A stretch of DNA of 64,000 bases, taken from CAZLYX01 sp964563885 (GTDB lineage: Bacteria > Pseudomonadota > Gammaproteobacteria > Burkholderiales > Neisseriaceae). How positions within the stretch are numbered: the first letter of the stretch is position 1; the number at the start of each line of letters is the position of its first letter. A model generated the notes under the pieces. It saw nothing but the letters and a program-made list of their open reading frames with translations, had not been told where the DNA came from and ran no database searches. A program made the translations under genes and the position numbers. The stretch covers positions 1 through 64,000 of the forward strand of contig CAZLYX010000002.1 in assembly GCA_964563885.1 (NCBI GenBank), read 5' to 3'. Shown piece by piece: positions 41,727 through 51,662 of this stretch.

Positions 41727-42482
41727 ATGATTAAAATCCGCAATATCCATAAAGCATTTGGTGATAATCATATTTTGCGTGGCATTGATTTAGAGATTAA
41801 CAAAGGCCAAGTAGTGGTAATTTTAGGCCCTTCGGGCTCAGGAAAAACCACGCTGCTGCGCTGCCTGAATGCGTTAGAAATTCCGCAACAAGGCACGATT
41901 GAATTTGACGGCGCTCAGCCATTAAAAATAGATTTTGGTGCTAAATTATCTAAAAAAGACATTTTGGCATTGCGCCGAAAATCGGGTATGGTGTTTCAGC
42001 AATATAATTTATTCCCACACAAAACGGCATTAGAAAATGTAATGGAAGGCCCTGTTTTGGTGCAAAACAAGCAGCCAACACAAGCGCGCGCTGAAGCATT
42101 AAAACTGCTGGCAAAAGTGGGGTTAAGTGATAAAGTTGATTTGTATCCTTTTCAGCTATCTGGTGGCCAACAACAGCGAGTTGGTATTGCGCGGGCTTTG
42201 GCCATTCAGCCTGAGTTAATGCTGTTTGATGAGCCAACTTCAGCACTTGATCCTGAGCTAATAGAAGATGTATTGAATACGATGAAAGCATTGGTGCAAG
42301 AAGGTTGGACAATGGTGGTGGTAACGCATGAAATCAAATTTGCAATGGATGTGGCAGATTCTGTGGTAGTGATGGATGAGGGTGTGATTGTGGAGCAGGG
42401 CGCGCCCAAAGTGTTGTTCGAGCATCCGCAACATGAACGCACTAAACGGTTTCTACGCCAAATTCGCGTTAAGGCAGATTAA
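41727..42482 (+). CDS. Polar amino acid ABC transporter ATP-binding protein
   Basis: A 251-residue ATPase. Walker A GPSGSGKTTLL (about 35-45), signature LSGGQQQRVGIARAL, Walker B LMLFDEPTSALDPEL and H-loop VVTHE. It belongs to the GlnQ/TcyN class. The start is ATG 41727 after the RBS AAAGGAC. An uptake-pair terminator follows. Confidence 0.93.
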   Translation: MIKIRNIHKAFGDNHILRGIDLEINKGQVVVILGPSGSGKTTLLRCLNALEIPQQGTIEFDGAQPLKIDFGAKLSKKDILALRRKSGMVFQQYNLFPHKTALENVMEGPVLVQNKQPTQARAEALKLLAKVGLSDKVDLYPFQLSGGQQQRVGIARALAIQPELMLFDEPTSALDPELIEDVLNTMKALVQEGWTMVVVTHEIKFAMDVADSVVVMDEGVIVEQGAPKVLFEHPQHERTKRFLRQIRVKAD

Positions 42483-42515
42483 GTTTATTGACTATAAATG
42501 CTTAACTTAAATATT

Positions 42516-42553
42516 AAAAAGGCTACCTGAACATATGTTCAGGTAGCCTTTTT
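42516..42553. terminator. Perfect uptake-sequence palindrome terminator
   Basis: A 38-nt perfect palindrome (AAAAAGGCTACCTGAACAT and its complement), loopless in sequence, with T5 on both outer ends, between convergent genes. Confidence 0.9.
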
Positions 42554-42576
42554 GCGTCATATTAAAAAAAATTAAT

Positions 42577-43119
42577 TTAGCGTTTGTTATTCAAAATCTC
42601 ATCATAATCTTTTTGGCTCAGATAGTGTGCTTGATAATCAGAACCCTCTGCGTGCAAGGTGCGTACAAAAGCATTCAGATGTTTGTATGAGCCCCGTAGG
42701 AGATTATTGTAAACCTGTTGTTCGCGAGGATTATTGCTTGAGGCAATCGCATTATTTAAATCAAAAATATCTTTGTCTTCAATGGTAGCGCCGACTTGTA
42801 ATGCATCAATTAGACTTTTTTCACCTTTAGTCATCAAGTTGTTGTAAAGAGATTGCGTATCGGGATCGCTAAACTTACCAGCTGCAGAAATAAGTAGAGC
42901 AGCACCACGCAAACGCTCAACTGAGGCTAAGTGACGGCTTTCGCTTTGGCTAATGTTGAGAAATACTGGATGTTGCCAGCGTTGATATAGCTTCTGATAA
43001 ACATCGGGTGCTAGCTTTTCGTCTTGAGCGATTAAGGTGGCATTGTCTGCAGCGTGAGCCATTACTGGTGCGGCAATAAGTGCCATCAACATGGTAATCA
43101 TCGTAAAATATTTTTTCAT
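42577..43119 (-). CDS. Secreted DUF2202 (ferritin-like) protein
   Basis: A 180-residue protein. Signal peptide to about AHAAD (residue 24), then an all-helical domain rich in Asp, Glu and His (VFLNISQSESRHLASVERL and later NNPREQQVYNNLLRGSYKHLNAF) that fits DUF2202, a ferritin-like fold which might bind metal. It starts at ATG 43119 with AGGAG upstream. Role unknown. Confidence 0.75.
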   Translation of the reverse strand: MKKYFTMITMLMALIAAPVMAHAADNATLIAQDEKLAPDVYQKLYQRWQHPVFLNISQSESRHLASVERLRGAALLISAAGKFSDPDTQSLYNNLMTKGEKSLIDALQVGATIEDKDIFDLNNAIASSNNPREQQVYNNLLRGSYKHLNAFVRTLHAEGSDYQAHYLSQKDYDEILNNKR

Positions 43120-43403
43120 TTCAGCTCCTTAAAGAAAGTGATCAAAAAAGCTTTGTATCACATATTAATGAACTTAGAGTAAGGTAAGGCAACATGGCTG
43201 TCAAGGCTAGGTTCAGTAGTAATATGTTAAGAAAGACAAGACAATGTAGACAAAAATGCAACATTGCACGACTGTTATTCTTTGTTTCGCAGAGTTTAGA
43301 GTAAGAATAAGCTAAATAAACGGCTTGAATCATTTCCTCATTTGATTATGACAACGCTTGATTTATACTTAAGTTATTGAAAAAAATATAAGGGTAAACA
43401 CTC

Positions 43404-43991
43404 ATGGGTTGGATGATTTTGCTGGTTTTATTAACTGTTTTTGTAGGCTTGCCGATTGTGATTTATAACCGACTGGTGGCACGAAAAAACGAATATCTCA
43501 ACGCGTTCGCACAAGTTCAAGTGCAGCTAAAGCGCCGCTATGATTTAATTCCAAATTTGGTTGAAGCTGCTAAAGCTTATTTAGTGCATGAAAGTGGTAC
43601 TCTTGAGGCGGTTGTTCGTGCTCGTTCCTCTGCAGAAAAAAGCTTGGAAGCCGCTGCCGCTTCGCCTAATACTGCGGCGTTGGCTTCGCTGATGCAACAA
43701 GAATCATTATTGAGTGGTGCGTTAAAAAATTTAAATGTAGTGATGGAAGCTTATCCAGAGTTGAAGGCTGCAGCTACCGTGGCCGACTTAACTGAATCAT
43801 TGGAAACCACAGAGAATCGAGTTGGTTTCGCTCGCCAAGCTTATAACGATGCGGTTACTGATTACAATGTTACTCGCCAAAGTTTTCCAGCCAGCTTATT
43901 AGCAGACTTTTTTGGGCACAAAAAAAATGCAGTACCATTACAATTTGATGATACGGCCACGATTCAACATGCGCCTAAAATCAGACTTTAG
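43404..43991 (+). CDS. LemA family protein
   Basis: A 195-residue protein: one N-terminal membrane helix (about 2-20), then YNRLVARKNEYLNAFAQVQVQLKRRYDLIPNLVEAAKAY, the LemA signature, and a coiled-coil helical body with the GFARQAYNDAVTDYN segment. LemA proteins lack an assigned activity. It lies 14 bases before an M48 metalloprotease gene, a recurring LemA-protease pairing that implies joint action on membrane or envelope substrates. Confidence 0.88.
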   Translation: MGWMILLVLLTVFVGLPIVIYNRLVARKNEYLNAFAQVQVQLKRRYDLIPNLVEAAKAYLVHESGTLEAVVRARSSAEKSLEAAAASPNTAALASLMQQESLLSGALKNLNVVMEAYPELKAAATVADLTESLETTENRVGFARQAYNDAVTDYNVTRQSFPASLLADFFGHKKNAVPLQFDDTATIQHAPKIRL

Positions 43992-44005
43992 CAGCTGGTT
44001 TTATT

Positions 44006-45925
44006 ATGCGTTTCTTTAAACACCAATCTCAAGCTCGCTGGCGAACCACTTGGCTGGTAATGCTGTATGCAATCGCGGTAACACTTACTATTGGTGCTTC
44101 TGCTTGGTTGCCAGTGCGCATGTTTTTTGGAGTGAATGCTCCCGTTCGTTATTATGTGTATGCTGCTTTAGCTATGTTGGCGCTTTGTGCTGGTATGGTG
44201 ATCTGGCGCATGGGCAAGCTGGCAGAAGGTGGTTATGTGGTGGCACAAGCATTAGGTGGAGAGCGGCTTATTCCTGCGCAAGCCACGTTAAATGAACGTC
44301 GATTGGTGAATATTGTTGAAGAAATGGCCATTGCTTCTGGCGTGCCCGTCCCTAAAATTTATATTTTGCCCGACGCTTCAATCAATGCTTTTGCCGCAGG
44401 CATGAGCCGTCGTGATACCGTTATCGGTATTACTCGGGGTGCTTTGCAAACGTTTAATCGCAATGAATTACAAGCCGTTGTGGCGCATGAGTTTAGTCAT
44501 ATTCTTAACGGCGATGTGCGTTTAAATATGCGTTTATCAGGTTGGTTGTATGGCTTACAGGGCATAAGTTCAATTGGCTTTTTTTTGCTTGATCTTAATC
44601 AACTCAAATTTTCTGACTTATTAGATATGAGTGCTTATAACGAGCGTATCTTGAGCAACTCTTCTCGAGCTGATTATTTTACGAAAAAAAATCTAGAAAA
44701 CTGGCTGGCGCTGGGTTTATTGTCGCTGCCATTAATTTTAGTAAGTTTTTTGCTGTTGTGCATTGGCTATCTTGGCTCTCTATTTGCCAGTTGGATTCAA
44801 GCGGCGGTGAGTCGGCAGCGAGAATATTTGGCTGATGCTTCCGCAGTACAGTTTGCGCGTGACACCGAAGGTTTGACTGGCGCATTGCATAAAATATCAA
44901 TGGAGCCCGTATACGGATTAGCATCTTATCACGCTGCTGAATTTGCTCATTTTATGTTTGGTAGTGTCAAAAAAGCACAGCTGTTTGAGCGCTTATCTGC
45001 TACGCATCCAACTTTATTAGAACGTATCGAGCGAGTTAGCCCCAGTAAAGCGCGTATTTATGGTCCAAGAATGAAAAGGGCATTGGCCAAGAAAAGTCGG
45101 ATAGCAGCAAAAAATGGCGCTGCATGGCTTAACTCTGCTGTGGGAGCTGAGCAAGATAAATGGACGATACTGGCAGGGGAGTATGAGGGCGAAGTCACTC
45201 AAACAAGGCGTCAGCCAATATATGATTGTTTGTTAAAAATAATACAAGATTATCCAGCTCAAGAAACAATTATCTGGCAAAAGCTGCCATTGGTATGGGA
45301 AGAAGCGGTTTATGGTGAAGGGCAAACTGAGCGCTTGATGCTGGCTTGGTGCTGCTTAAATCGTGAGCAAGATGTGAGGCTACCTGAAGCCGAGTCTGAA
45401 ACAAATATTGCTGATTTAATTGCTGAGCCACCGCAAGTAGATGCAGCATTGCTTTGGATAACTTTAGTATTAAAAGCTGCGTCTTTGCAGGTTGATACGC
45501 GCGTTGAGCTGCTTAACAAAGTAGCCGCTTCTACCGCTGATTCAGATATTTTATATTATGCTTATCTTTGCGCTGAAGCTTTTCTACGTTTGCCTGTACC
45601 AACTTATGGCCAGGAAAGCTGTTTGACGCATGCAGAGCAGGTGCATGATGTTTTATCGTTCGTTTACATGCAATCCAATGCCGTAGAGCGAGACTTTAAT
45701 CAAGCAGTGTTGCTCAACGGTTTGCCACAAGCGGCGGCGACTGAGCTAGCTTTAACAAGCTTTCAGGTAGCCTTAAAAGGCTTAGATGTGCTTTCGATCT
45801 TTGATCGTGAAAACATATTTTTTGCCTGCCGACAGTTAGTGGGGGCTTCCCCTAGTCTGGCACAAGCAATGCTATTAAACTATATCGGCGCCATGTTGCT
45901 CCTTGACGAGAAAAGAATTTTTTGA
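44006..45925 (+). CDS. M48 family membrane metallopeptidase with extended C-terminus
   Basis: A 639-residue protein. Two N-terminal helices (about 15-32 and 48-66) are followed by the zinc protease domain with HEFSH (in AVVAHEFSHILNGD, about 162-173) and later a third-ligand Glu in SRQREYLADASAVQFARD. After the catalytic part, about 300 residues (about 340-639) form an additional helical region with no recognised family. The gene pairs with lemA upstream. An uptake sequence codes for RLPEA and a reversed one for FQVAL. Confidence 0.85.
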   Translation: MRFFKHQSQARWRTTWLVMLYAIAVTLTIGASAWLPVRMFFGVNAPVRYYVYAALAMLALCAGMVIWRMGKLAEGGYVVAQALGGERLIPAQATLNERRLVNIVEEMAIASGVPVPKIYILPDASINAFAAGMSRRDTVIGITRGALQTFNRNELQAVVAHEFSHILNGDVRLNMRLSGWLYGLQGISSIGFFLLDLNQLKFSDLLDMSAYNERILSNSSRADYFTKKNLENWLALGLLSLPLILVSFLLLCIGYLGSLFASWIQAAVSRQREYLADASAVQFARDTEGLTGALHKISMEPVYGLASYHAAEFAHFMFGSVKKAQLFERLSATHPTLLERIERVSPSKARIYGPRMKRALAKKSRIAAKNGAAWLNSAVGAEQDKWTILAGEYEGEVTQTRRQPIYDCLLKIIQDYPAQETIIWQKLPLVWEEAVYGEGQTERLMLAWCCLNREQDVRLPEAESETNIADLIAEPPQVDAALLWITLVLKAASLQVDTRVELLNKVAASTADSDILYYAYLCAEAFLRLPVPTYGQESCLTHAEQVHDVLSFVYMQSNAVERDFNQAVLLNGLPQAAATELALTSFQVALKGLDVLSIFDRENIFFACRQLVGASPSLAQAMLLNYIGAMLLLDEKRIF

Positions 45926-45954
45926 AAGTAATCTCATCCCTAACAATTTTGTCT

Positions 45955-45994
45955 AAAAAAACCGCATAGCATAAGCTAAACGGTTTTTTCTTTT
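45955..45994. terminator. Bidirectional terminator
   Basis: AAAAAAACCG / CGGTTTTTT inverted repeat (45955-45964 with 45981-45989), T-rich on the right (TTTTTTCTTTTTTTTC) and A-rich on the left, between convergent M48 and gltS genes. Confidence 0.75.
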
Positions 45995-46032
45995 TTTTCT
46001 ATATGGCCTCATTTTGTCATATCATCAGTTTA

Positions 46033-47304
46033 CTAAAATGGCAATTTAGTGAATATCTGCAATATCGCTGCGTTGAGGATATCTACAAAAAATGCGCCCA
46101 CCATTGGTACAATCAAAAACGCTTTATGTGATGGCAAGTAGCGATCGGTTACTGCCTGCATATTGGCAATCGCAGTCGGGGTTGCGCCCATACCAAAACC
46201 ACAATGTCCGGCTGATAAAACAGCAGCATCGTAATCTTTGCCCATAATTCTAAAGGTTATGAAGTAAGCATACATAATCATCACTAATGTTTGTACTAGC
46301 AAGATAATCAACACTGGGCCTGCTAACTCAGTCAGCTGCCATAGTTTTAATGATAAAAGCGCCATCGCTAAAAATAAACTCAAAGAAGCATTACCAATCA
46401 CATCAATGGCACGGTCAAACATATCAAAATTAAAAACTATGGTCAGTGTGTTACGAAGAACCACGCCACCTGCGAGCGCCCAAACAAATGTTGGTAACTC
46501 AATCCAAGTGCCTTTTGCCAGCATGGTCATAATATCTGCAAAAGCCAAGCAGGCAGCGAACAAGGCTAACGATTCAATAGTAGATGATGCAGTAATAAGG
46601 CGAATATTGTCTGGTTTTTCAAACATTTCTTCATTTCCACGAACCTCATTCTCACTATGTTTAGTACTGTATAAAGATTGTTCGGCTGCGAGCTTTTCTA
46701 CCTCAGTTGGATTTGGATTCACTGGTGTGGGCTTTAGTCCAAGCTTTTGAATCAATCTACGTGCTACAGGGCCGCCAACCACCCCGCCTGCTACCAATCC
46801 ATAGGTTGCAGCAGCGATGCCTAATGTTGTTGCTCCAACAACACCATACTGTTCTTCTAACACAACGCCCCACGCGCCTGCCGTGCCGTGTCCGCCAGTC
46901 AGGGCAATAGAACCAGTCACCAACCCAAGCAAAGGATCAAGCCCAAGCATACTCGCCATTCCTACGCCAACAATATCCTGCAAGACAATGAACACAGATA
47001 CCACGATAGTGAAAATTATTAGTGGCGTACCACCTGCTTTAAGCCGACCAAAATCAGCGCTTAGCCCAATTGACGCAAAAAACATCAACATAGTAGCTGT
47101 TTGTAGTCCTTGGTGGAAATTAAAGCTATAACCCCAAATCACATTAAGAGCGTAAACGATCATCGCAGCAACCAAACCACCTACAACGGGCTCTGGAATA
47201 TTGAAGTCTTCTAAAACTTTAATTTTCTTAATCAGAAAACGTCCAAGCAATAGCACTAATGTTGCAAATATCAGCGTGTAATATCCATTTAATGTAATTT
47301 CCAT
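46033..47304 (-). CDS. gltS: Sodium/glutamate symporter GltS
   Basis: A 423-residue secondary transporter with about 11 helices in two inverted halves. The conserved GSIALTGGHGTAGAWG and, in the second half, GHCGFGMGATPTAIANMQAV loops are family hallmarks that line the transport path. N-terminus LNGYYTLIFATLVLLLGRFLIKK. It likely imports glutamate with sodium. Monocistronic. Confidence 0.95.
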   Translation of the reverse strand: MEITLNGYYTLIFATLVLLLGRFLIKKIKVLEDFNIPEPVVGGLVAAMIVYALNVIWGYSFNFHQGLQTATMLMFFASIGLSADFGRLKAGGTPLIIFTIVVSVFIVLQDIVGVGMASMLGLDPLLGLVTGSIALTGGHGTAGAWGVVLEEQYGVVGATTLGIAAATYGLVAGGVVGGPVARRLIQKLGLKPTPVNPNPTEVEKLAAEQSLYSTKHSENEVRGNEEMFEKPDNIRLITASSTIESLALFAACLAFADIMTMLAKGTWIELPTFVWALAGGVVLRNTLTIVFNFDMFDRAIDVIGNASLSLFLAMALLSLKLWQLTELAGPVLIILLVQTLVMIMYAYFITFRIMGKDYDAAVLSAGHCGFGMGATPTAIANMQAVTDRYLPSHKAFLIVPMVGAFFVDILNAAILQIFTKLPF

Positions 47305-47942
47305 AAATTGATTCTCTTTATAAATATAAATTAATTTAAATATGCAGTAATAATATTTCTATAAATAAGTCTACGAACGGCGGCACGGTAGGCTCTTTCA
47401 ATACTGCAGATACCCTATTTTTTGCTAATACTATTCCAAGCTTCACAAATCAGTATTCTAATGTTGCTTATTGCGTTGGTAAGCTTATGCACATAAAGAT
47501 AAACGAACAACGCGACAGCAAGTTTATCATGACTAATACGCAATCAGACACACTAAAGCCTGCAAAACTAGAACGCATAAAAATATGAGGCAATAACGGC
47601 ATTCTTAATGACATAGTAAGCCATCTAAGTTTTGCTCCAGATTTATATCACTGGTAAAAACAATTCAATTAAATATGTGGAAGCAAGGAAATGCGATTTT
47701 AGTTTGATTTTAGGTCTGTATTATGGCTAGTGTTTAATCATTTTGTTGTGTAATTAAAGCATTAGGATTGGTGGTTTACTTATAAAAATGATATTTTTAA
47801 CAAAAAGTTATTTTCTGTAAATCCTTCTTTTTTAAAAATATTTTAATTTTTTTGGTGTTTATTATTTTATAATAAATTAGCTAATGCTATTTGAAGGTTG
47901 TATTTGAAATAATATATTCGTAGTGGTCATGTTTTATTATAA
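47305..47942. other. Long AT-rich intergenic region without recognised features
   Basis: 638 bp between divergent-transcribed gltS start and the ctpA terminator. It is AT-rich with no coding frame above noise. A short GC-richer stretch near 47375-47400 has no assignable structure. It must contain the gltS promoter. Confidence 0.4.
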
Positions 47943-47974
47943 AAAGGCTACCTGAATGATTTCAGGTAGCCTTT
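47943..47974. terminator. ctpA terminator from paired uptake sequences
   Basis: AAAGGCTACCTGAA / TTCAGGTAGCCTTT with a 4-nt loop, 26 bases past the ctpA stop; T5 on the minus strand. Confidence 0.85.
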
Positions 47975-48000
47975 GTTGATGCAGTCGAGAAGATAAATAC

Positions 48001-49455
48001 TTACTCGCTGCTGTTTTCTTTCTTCGGTGTTGGACGGCTTGCAGCCAAGCCCAATGATTTTTTCCATTCAGCAGGTGCTTTAACTAAATCTAAAGCCTTG
48101 CGCAATTGGTTGTCTTTCGCCGGATTTGGCTCACGGCGGCTAGACAACTCCTCCATTTTTTCTTTTTCAGTTTGAGGCTGTGAAGCTGCTTCCTCATCAA
48201 GCATATCGACTACTCGACCAGATACTTCGTTACCGCCCAACGGATTGCCAATATGCCCCCGCAAGTCTGCCTCACGGCTTTCATATAAGCGAGCTTTATC
48301 TTTTATTTCTACATCTGGCACAATGCCTTGTGCTTGAATGGAACGATCATTTGGTGTGTAGTAAAGCGCAGTCGTTAGTTTTACTGCGCCACCATTTGAT
48401 AAAGGTAAAACAGTTTGCACTGAGCCTTTACCAAAACTTTGGGTACCAACGACAACAGCACGTTTGTGGTCTTGTAGAGCTCCAGCAACAATTTCAGAAG
48501 CAGAGGCGGAGCCTGAATTCACCAATACAGTGAGTGGAATATCTTTCAGACTGGCTGGTAAGTTGACTAAAGGATCTTTTCCGGCTGACATGATGTAGTC
48601 TTCTGGAGTGGCTTTCAAGTTCATGCCTTCTTTGCCACCGCGACCTTTGGTGCTGACAACTGCTTGGTTAGGTTTTAAAAATGCCGAAGAAACACCAACA
48701 GCGCCATTGAGCAAACCACCTGGATCATCACGTAAATCGAGTACTAATCCTTTTAGATCGCCCTTGTTTTCTTTATATAAAGCATTGATTGCATCCGTTA
48801 ACGATGGCACTGTGCGCTCTTGGAATTGGGTGATGCGCACATAACCGTAATTGGGTTCAATCAGCTTATAACGAACACTTTTCACTTTAATAATTGCACG
48901 AGTTATCTTCACGACTATTGGTTTAGTTGCATCTTTGCGTGACAAAGTTAAGGTGATGTCTGAGTTGGGTTTGCCGCGCATTTTTTTAACTGCATCAGTA
49001 ACACTCATGCCGCGAGTAGATTCATTATTGATTTTAACGATGAGATCACCGCTTTTTACACCAGCCCGCTCGGCAGGGGTATCTTCAATAGGGGCAACAA
49101 CTTTAACAAAGCCATCTTCCAAACCAACTTCCATGCCTAATCCACCGAATTCTCCACTGGTAGATTCTTTTAGCTCGCCGTAATCTTTTTGGGTCATGAA
49201 TTCTGAATGAGGATCTAAACCAGCTACCATGCCTTTCATGGCACCTTCTAGTAATGCTTCGTCGGTTTTATCTTGGTAATAATTTGCCTTAATTTGTCCG
49301 TAAACCTCAGCCATGGTGCGGATAGATTGCACAGGCAGGGCTTCTTCTTTTTGGCTTTTACTGGCGGCAAAACTTTGAACACTTAGACTCAAAATCACGC
49401 CGCTGAATGCGCCGAGGGTATATAAGGCAACTTTTTTCAAAGTAGATTTGGCCAT
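48001..49455 (-). CDS. ctpA: C-terminal processing protease, S41 family
   Basis: A 484-residue periplasmic serine protease. N-terminal signal/anchor (VALYTLGAFSGVILSLSVQSFA), PDZ domain (about 90-180) and tail-specific protease domain with the Ser in NSGSASASEIVAGALQD and catalytic Lys in GTQSFGKGSVQT. It trims peptidoglycan-associated proteins. The gene follows envC-like by 129 bp on the same strand, a common proteobacterial pairing. Start at ATG 49455. Confidence 0.93.
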   Translation of the reverse strand: MAKSTLKKVALYTLGAFSGVILSLSVQSFAASKSQKEEALPVQSIRTMAEVYGQIKANYYQDKTDEALLEGAMKGMVAGLDPHSEFMTQKDYGELKESTSGEFGGLGMEVGLEDGFVKVVAPIEDTPAERAGVKSGDLIVKINNESTRGMSVTDAVKKMRGKPNSDITLTLSRKDATKPIVVKITRAIIKVKSVRYKLIEPNYGYVRITQFQERTVPSLTDAINALYKENKGDLKGLVLDLRDDPGGLLNGAVGVSSAFLKPNQAVVSTKGRGGKEGMNLKATPEDYIMSAGKDPLVNLPASLKDIPLTVLVNSGSASASEIVAGALQDHKRAVVVGTQSFGKGSVQTVLPLSNGGAVKLTTALYYTPNDRSIQAQGIVPDVEIKDKARLYESREADLRGHIGNPLGGNEVSGRVVDMLDEEAASQPQTEKEKMEELSSRREPNPAKDNQLRKALDLVKAPAEWKKSLGLAASRPTPKKENSSE

Positions 49456-49584
49456 TTTTGCTTTCTCGTAATGAAATTCAGACTTGTTATTATAGGGAGC
49501 CTGAATGAAGGTTCAAACTGTATGTGATTTAAGCATTTGCGGCAAGCCTGCTTAAGCGTAAAAAAGTGCTAACTAGAGCAATAT

Positions 49585-50946
49585 TTAGCGAACCCAAGAC
49601 AAAGGATTCATTGCTTGGTTGCGATAACGGACTTCAAAATACAGGCCTTGCTCTCCATCAGGCAAAGTGCCACTGGTGCCTATGTTTTGACGGGCAGCCA
49701 CTTGACTACCGCTACTTACATTGAGGTTGTTTAAGCCAGCGTATACACTCAAATAGCTATCTCCGTGGTCTACGATGACTGTGTTGCCATAACCCTGCAA
49801 ATAAGCTGCATAAGCCACAGTGCCAGCGGCGATGCTTTGTACAGAAGAGGGGCCGGTGGCAATAAATATACCTTTCCAGATGCCGCCACTTGGACGCGCC
49901 TGCCCAAATCCGCCGCTAATATTACCACCAGTCGGTTTGCGCATTTGACCTTGCATACGGCTGAAGCTGGTGCGTATCGGTTCGATTGTACCGTTTGGTG
50001 ATTGCAAGTTACGGTCTTCGGTAGTGAGGGTTGAGTGTGGCGCAGATATTTGCGTGTTCTTGCGTGGAGTAGCTTTGATGGGCTTGGTGCTAGAAGTCTT
50101 ATTAACTTGTTTTTTGGTAGATTGTTTATTTTTCTTAGCTTGAGCGGCAGCAGCGCGAGCTTGGTTGGCAGCAGTAATTCGCGATTGGGCTGCTTTGCTA
50201 CGAGCAGCGGCTTCTTTTTTACGTTGCAAAGCTTGGCGCTTGGTGATTTCAGCCAATATATTATTTAAGCGTTGTTCATCCGTTTTTAAGCTGGCTATGC
50301 GTTTACTTTGCCGTTCAATATCGACGGATAAGTTGTTACTGATTTTTTGTGCGGCAGCGTTATCACGGCCCAGCTTACTCATTGCGTGTTGTTTTTGTGT
50401 TTTAAGTTTTTTTAGACGCTCTAGTTGGGCTTCGATATTGTGTTCTTGTACACTTAATTCTTTTTGCTGCTGAGCTAATTGACCGATTACTTTTTCATTG
50501 GCTTGGTTAATGTAGCGAGCATATTGCAAGTAGCGTGTTTTTTGGCTAGGCTCAGCATTTTTTAAAAACAACATTACGGCGTTTGGCTGGCGATTTTTGT
50601 AATGCCCGGATAATAGTCTTGCTACTTGGGCTTTCGTGCCTGTCACTTCGGTTTTGAGTTTACCTAATTCATTTTGTAGGGTTTGAAACTTTTGCCATGT
50701 TTGTTGTTGTTGTTGATCAAGCTTATTTAATTCTTGTTGCGCTTTATTTAAAGCATTGCGGGTTTTATCAAGAGTGGCTTGAGTACTTTTTTGTGCAGCT
50801 TGCTTTTGATTGAGATCTTTTTGAGTAGCACTAATGGTTTGTTGAATTTCTTGAAGATCGCCCACAGCGCCCGCGGGATTAGGTTCTGCTAAGGCAGGGA
50901 AAGATACGGCAAGAAGTACGGTAAACAACAAGGGGTAGTGTAACAT
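49585..50946 (-). CDS. EnvC-like murein hydrolase activator with LytM domain
   Basis: A 453-residue periplasmic protein. Signal peptide to about ALAE (residue 21), a long Gln/Lys-rich coiled coil (25-250) typical of EnvC, a Lys/Thr-rich linker and a C-terminal LytM domain (335-453). The zinc ligands are lost: the first His/Asp site reads ARPSGGIWKG, and the HxH site is replaced by YFEV. It must act as an activator of amidases rather than as a hydrolase. It begins in a divergent promoter region shared with yqgE and precedes ctpA. Confidence 0.88.
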   Translation of the reverse strand: MLHYPLLFTVLLAVSFPALAEPNPAGAVGDLQEIQQTISATQKDLNQKQAAQKSTQATLDKTRNALNKAQQELNKLDQQQQQTWQKFQTLQNELGKLKTEVTGTKAQVARLLSGHYKNRQPNAVMLFLKNAEPSQKTRYLQYARYINQANEKVIGQLAQQQKELSVQEHNIEAQLERLKKLKTQKQHAMSKLGRDNAAAQKISNNLSVDIERQSKRIASLKTDEQRLNNILAEITKRQALQRKKEAAARSKAAQSRITAANQARAAAAQAKKNKQSTKKQVNKTSSTKPIKATPRKNTQISAPHSTLTTEDRNLQSPNGTIEPIRTSFSRMQGQMRKPTGGNISGGFGQARPSGGIWKGIFIATGPSSVQSIAAGTVAYAAYLQGYGNTVIVDHGDSYLSVYAGLNNLNVSSGSQVAARQNIGTSGTLPDGEQGLYFEVRYRNQAMNPLSWVR

Positions 50947-51113
50947 AGGGGTTCAGAGCTGAAATATGAATGCGATTGTTGATTATAGCGAAGGCAGGGC
51001 GAAAAGGCTATTTGTGTTGCCGATTTTATCGTAATTCAGTAAGTATTTTGAGCCCTTGTAAACAATGGATTTGGCTTTATGTTAAAACCATATATTTTGA
51101 AAGAGGATAAGCG

Positions 51114-51662
51114 ATGAATTTAGCGAATTATTTTCTTATGGCCATACCTTCGATGAATGATCCTTTCTTCGAAGGTAGTGTGGTTTATTTGTGTGAACAT
51201 AACGAAGAAGGCGCAATGGGCGTGGTGATTAATAAGCCTTCTCCGGTGACCATGGATTTGGTGTTTGAAGCCGCTGGCGGCGAAACACCTGAGCGTTTTC
51301 GTAAAGAATGGGTGATGATGGGTGGCCCTGTGCAGATTGACCGCGGTTTTGTGCTGCATACGCCTGTTGGTTCTTGGCAAAGCAGCTTAATGGTTACAGA
51401 CAATATTGCCATGACCACTTCGCGTGACATCATTGAAAATCTTGCTAAAGATAACAGCGTAGACCAAGCCATTATTACTATTGGTTATGCAAGCTGGGAG
51501 AAGGGACAATTGGAGCGTGAGCTGGCGGACAATTCTTGGATAACTGTGCTAGCTGATGAGGAAATACTATTTAACACGCCGCACGAAGAACGTTATCAAG
51601 CCGCATTTGCCAAATTAGGTATAGAACCTTCGGCATTGATAGGGCCCGCTGGACATGCTTAA
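51114..51662 (+). CDS. yqgE: YqgE/AlgH family protein
   Basis: A 182-residue cytoplasmic protein of the DUF179 family. Signature LMAIPSMNDPFFEGSVVYLCEHNEEGAMGVVINKPS at residues 8-43 and a GGPVQIDRGFVLH segment. Function is not settled. It is adjacent to and overlaps ruvX by eight bases, as in most Gram-negative bacteria. Confidence 0.93.
   Translation: MNLANYFLMAIPSMNDPFFEGSVVYLCEHNEEGAMGVVINKPSPVTMDLVFEAAGGETPERFRKEWVMMGGPVQIDRGFVLHTPVGSWQSSLMVTDNIAMTTSRDIIENLAKDNSVDQAIITIGYASWEKGQLERELADNSWITVLADEEILFNTPHEERYQAAFAKLGIEPSALIGPAGHA

Noticed and set aside
42516..42553. A long palindrome as a transposon end
   Set aside because: It consists of two head-to-head uptake sequences between convergent genes, a terminator.
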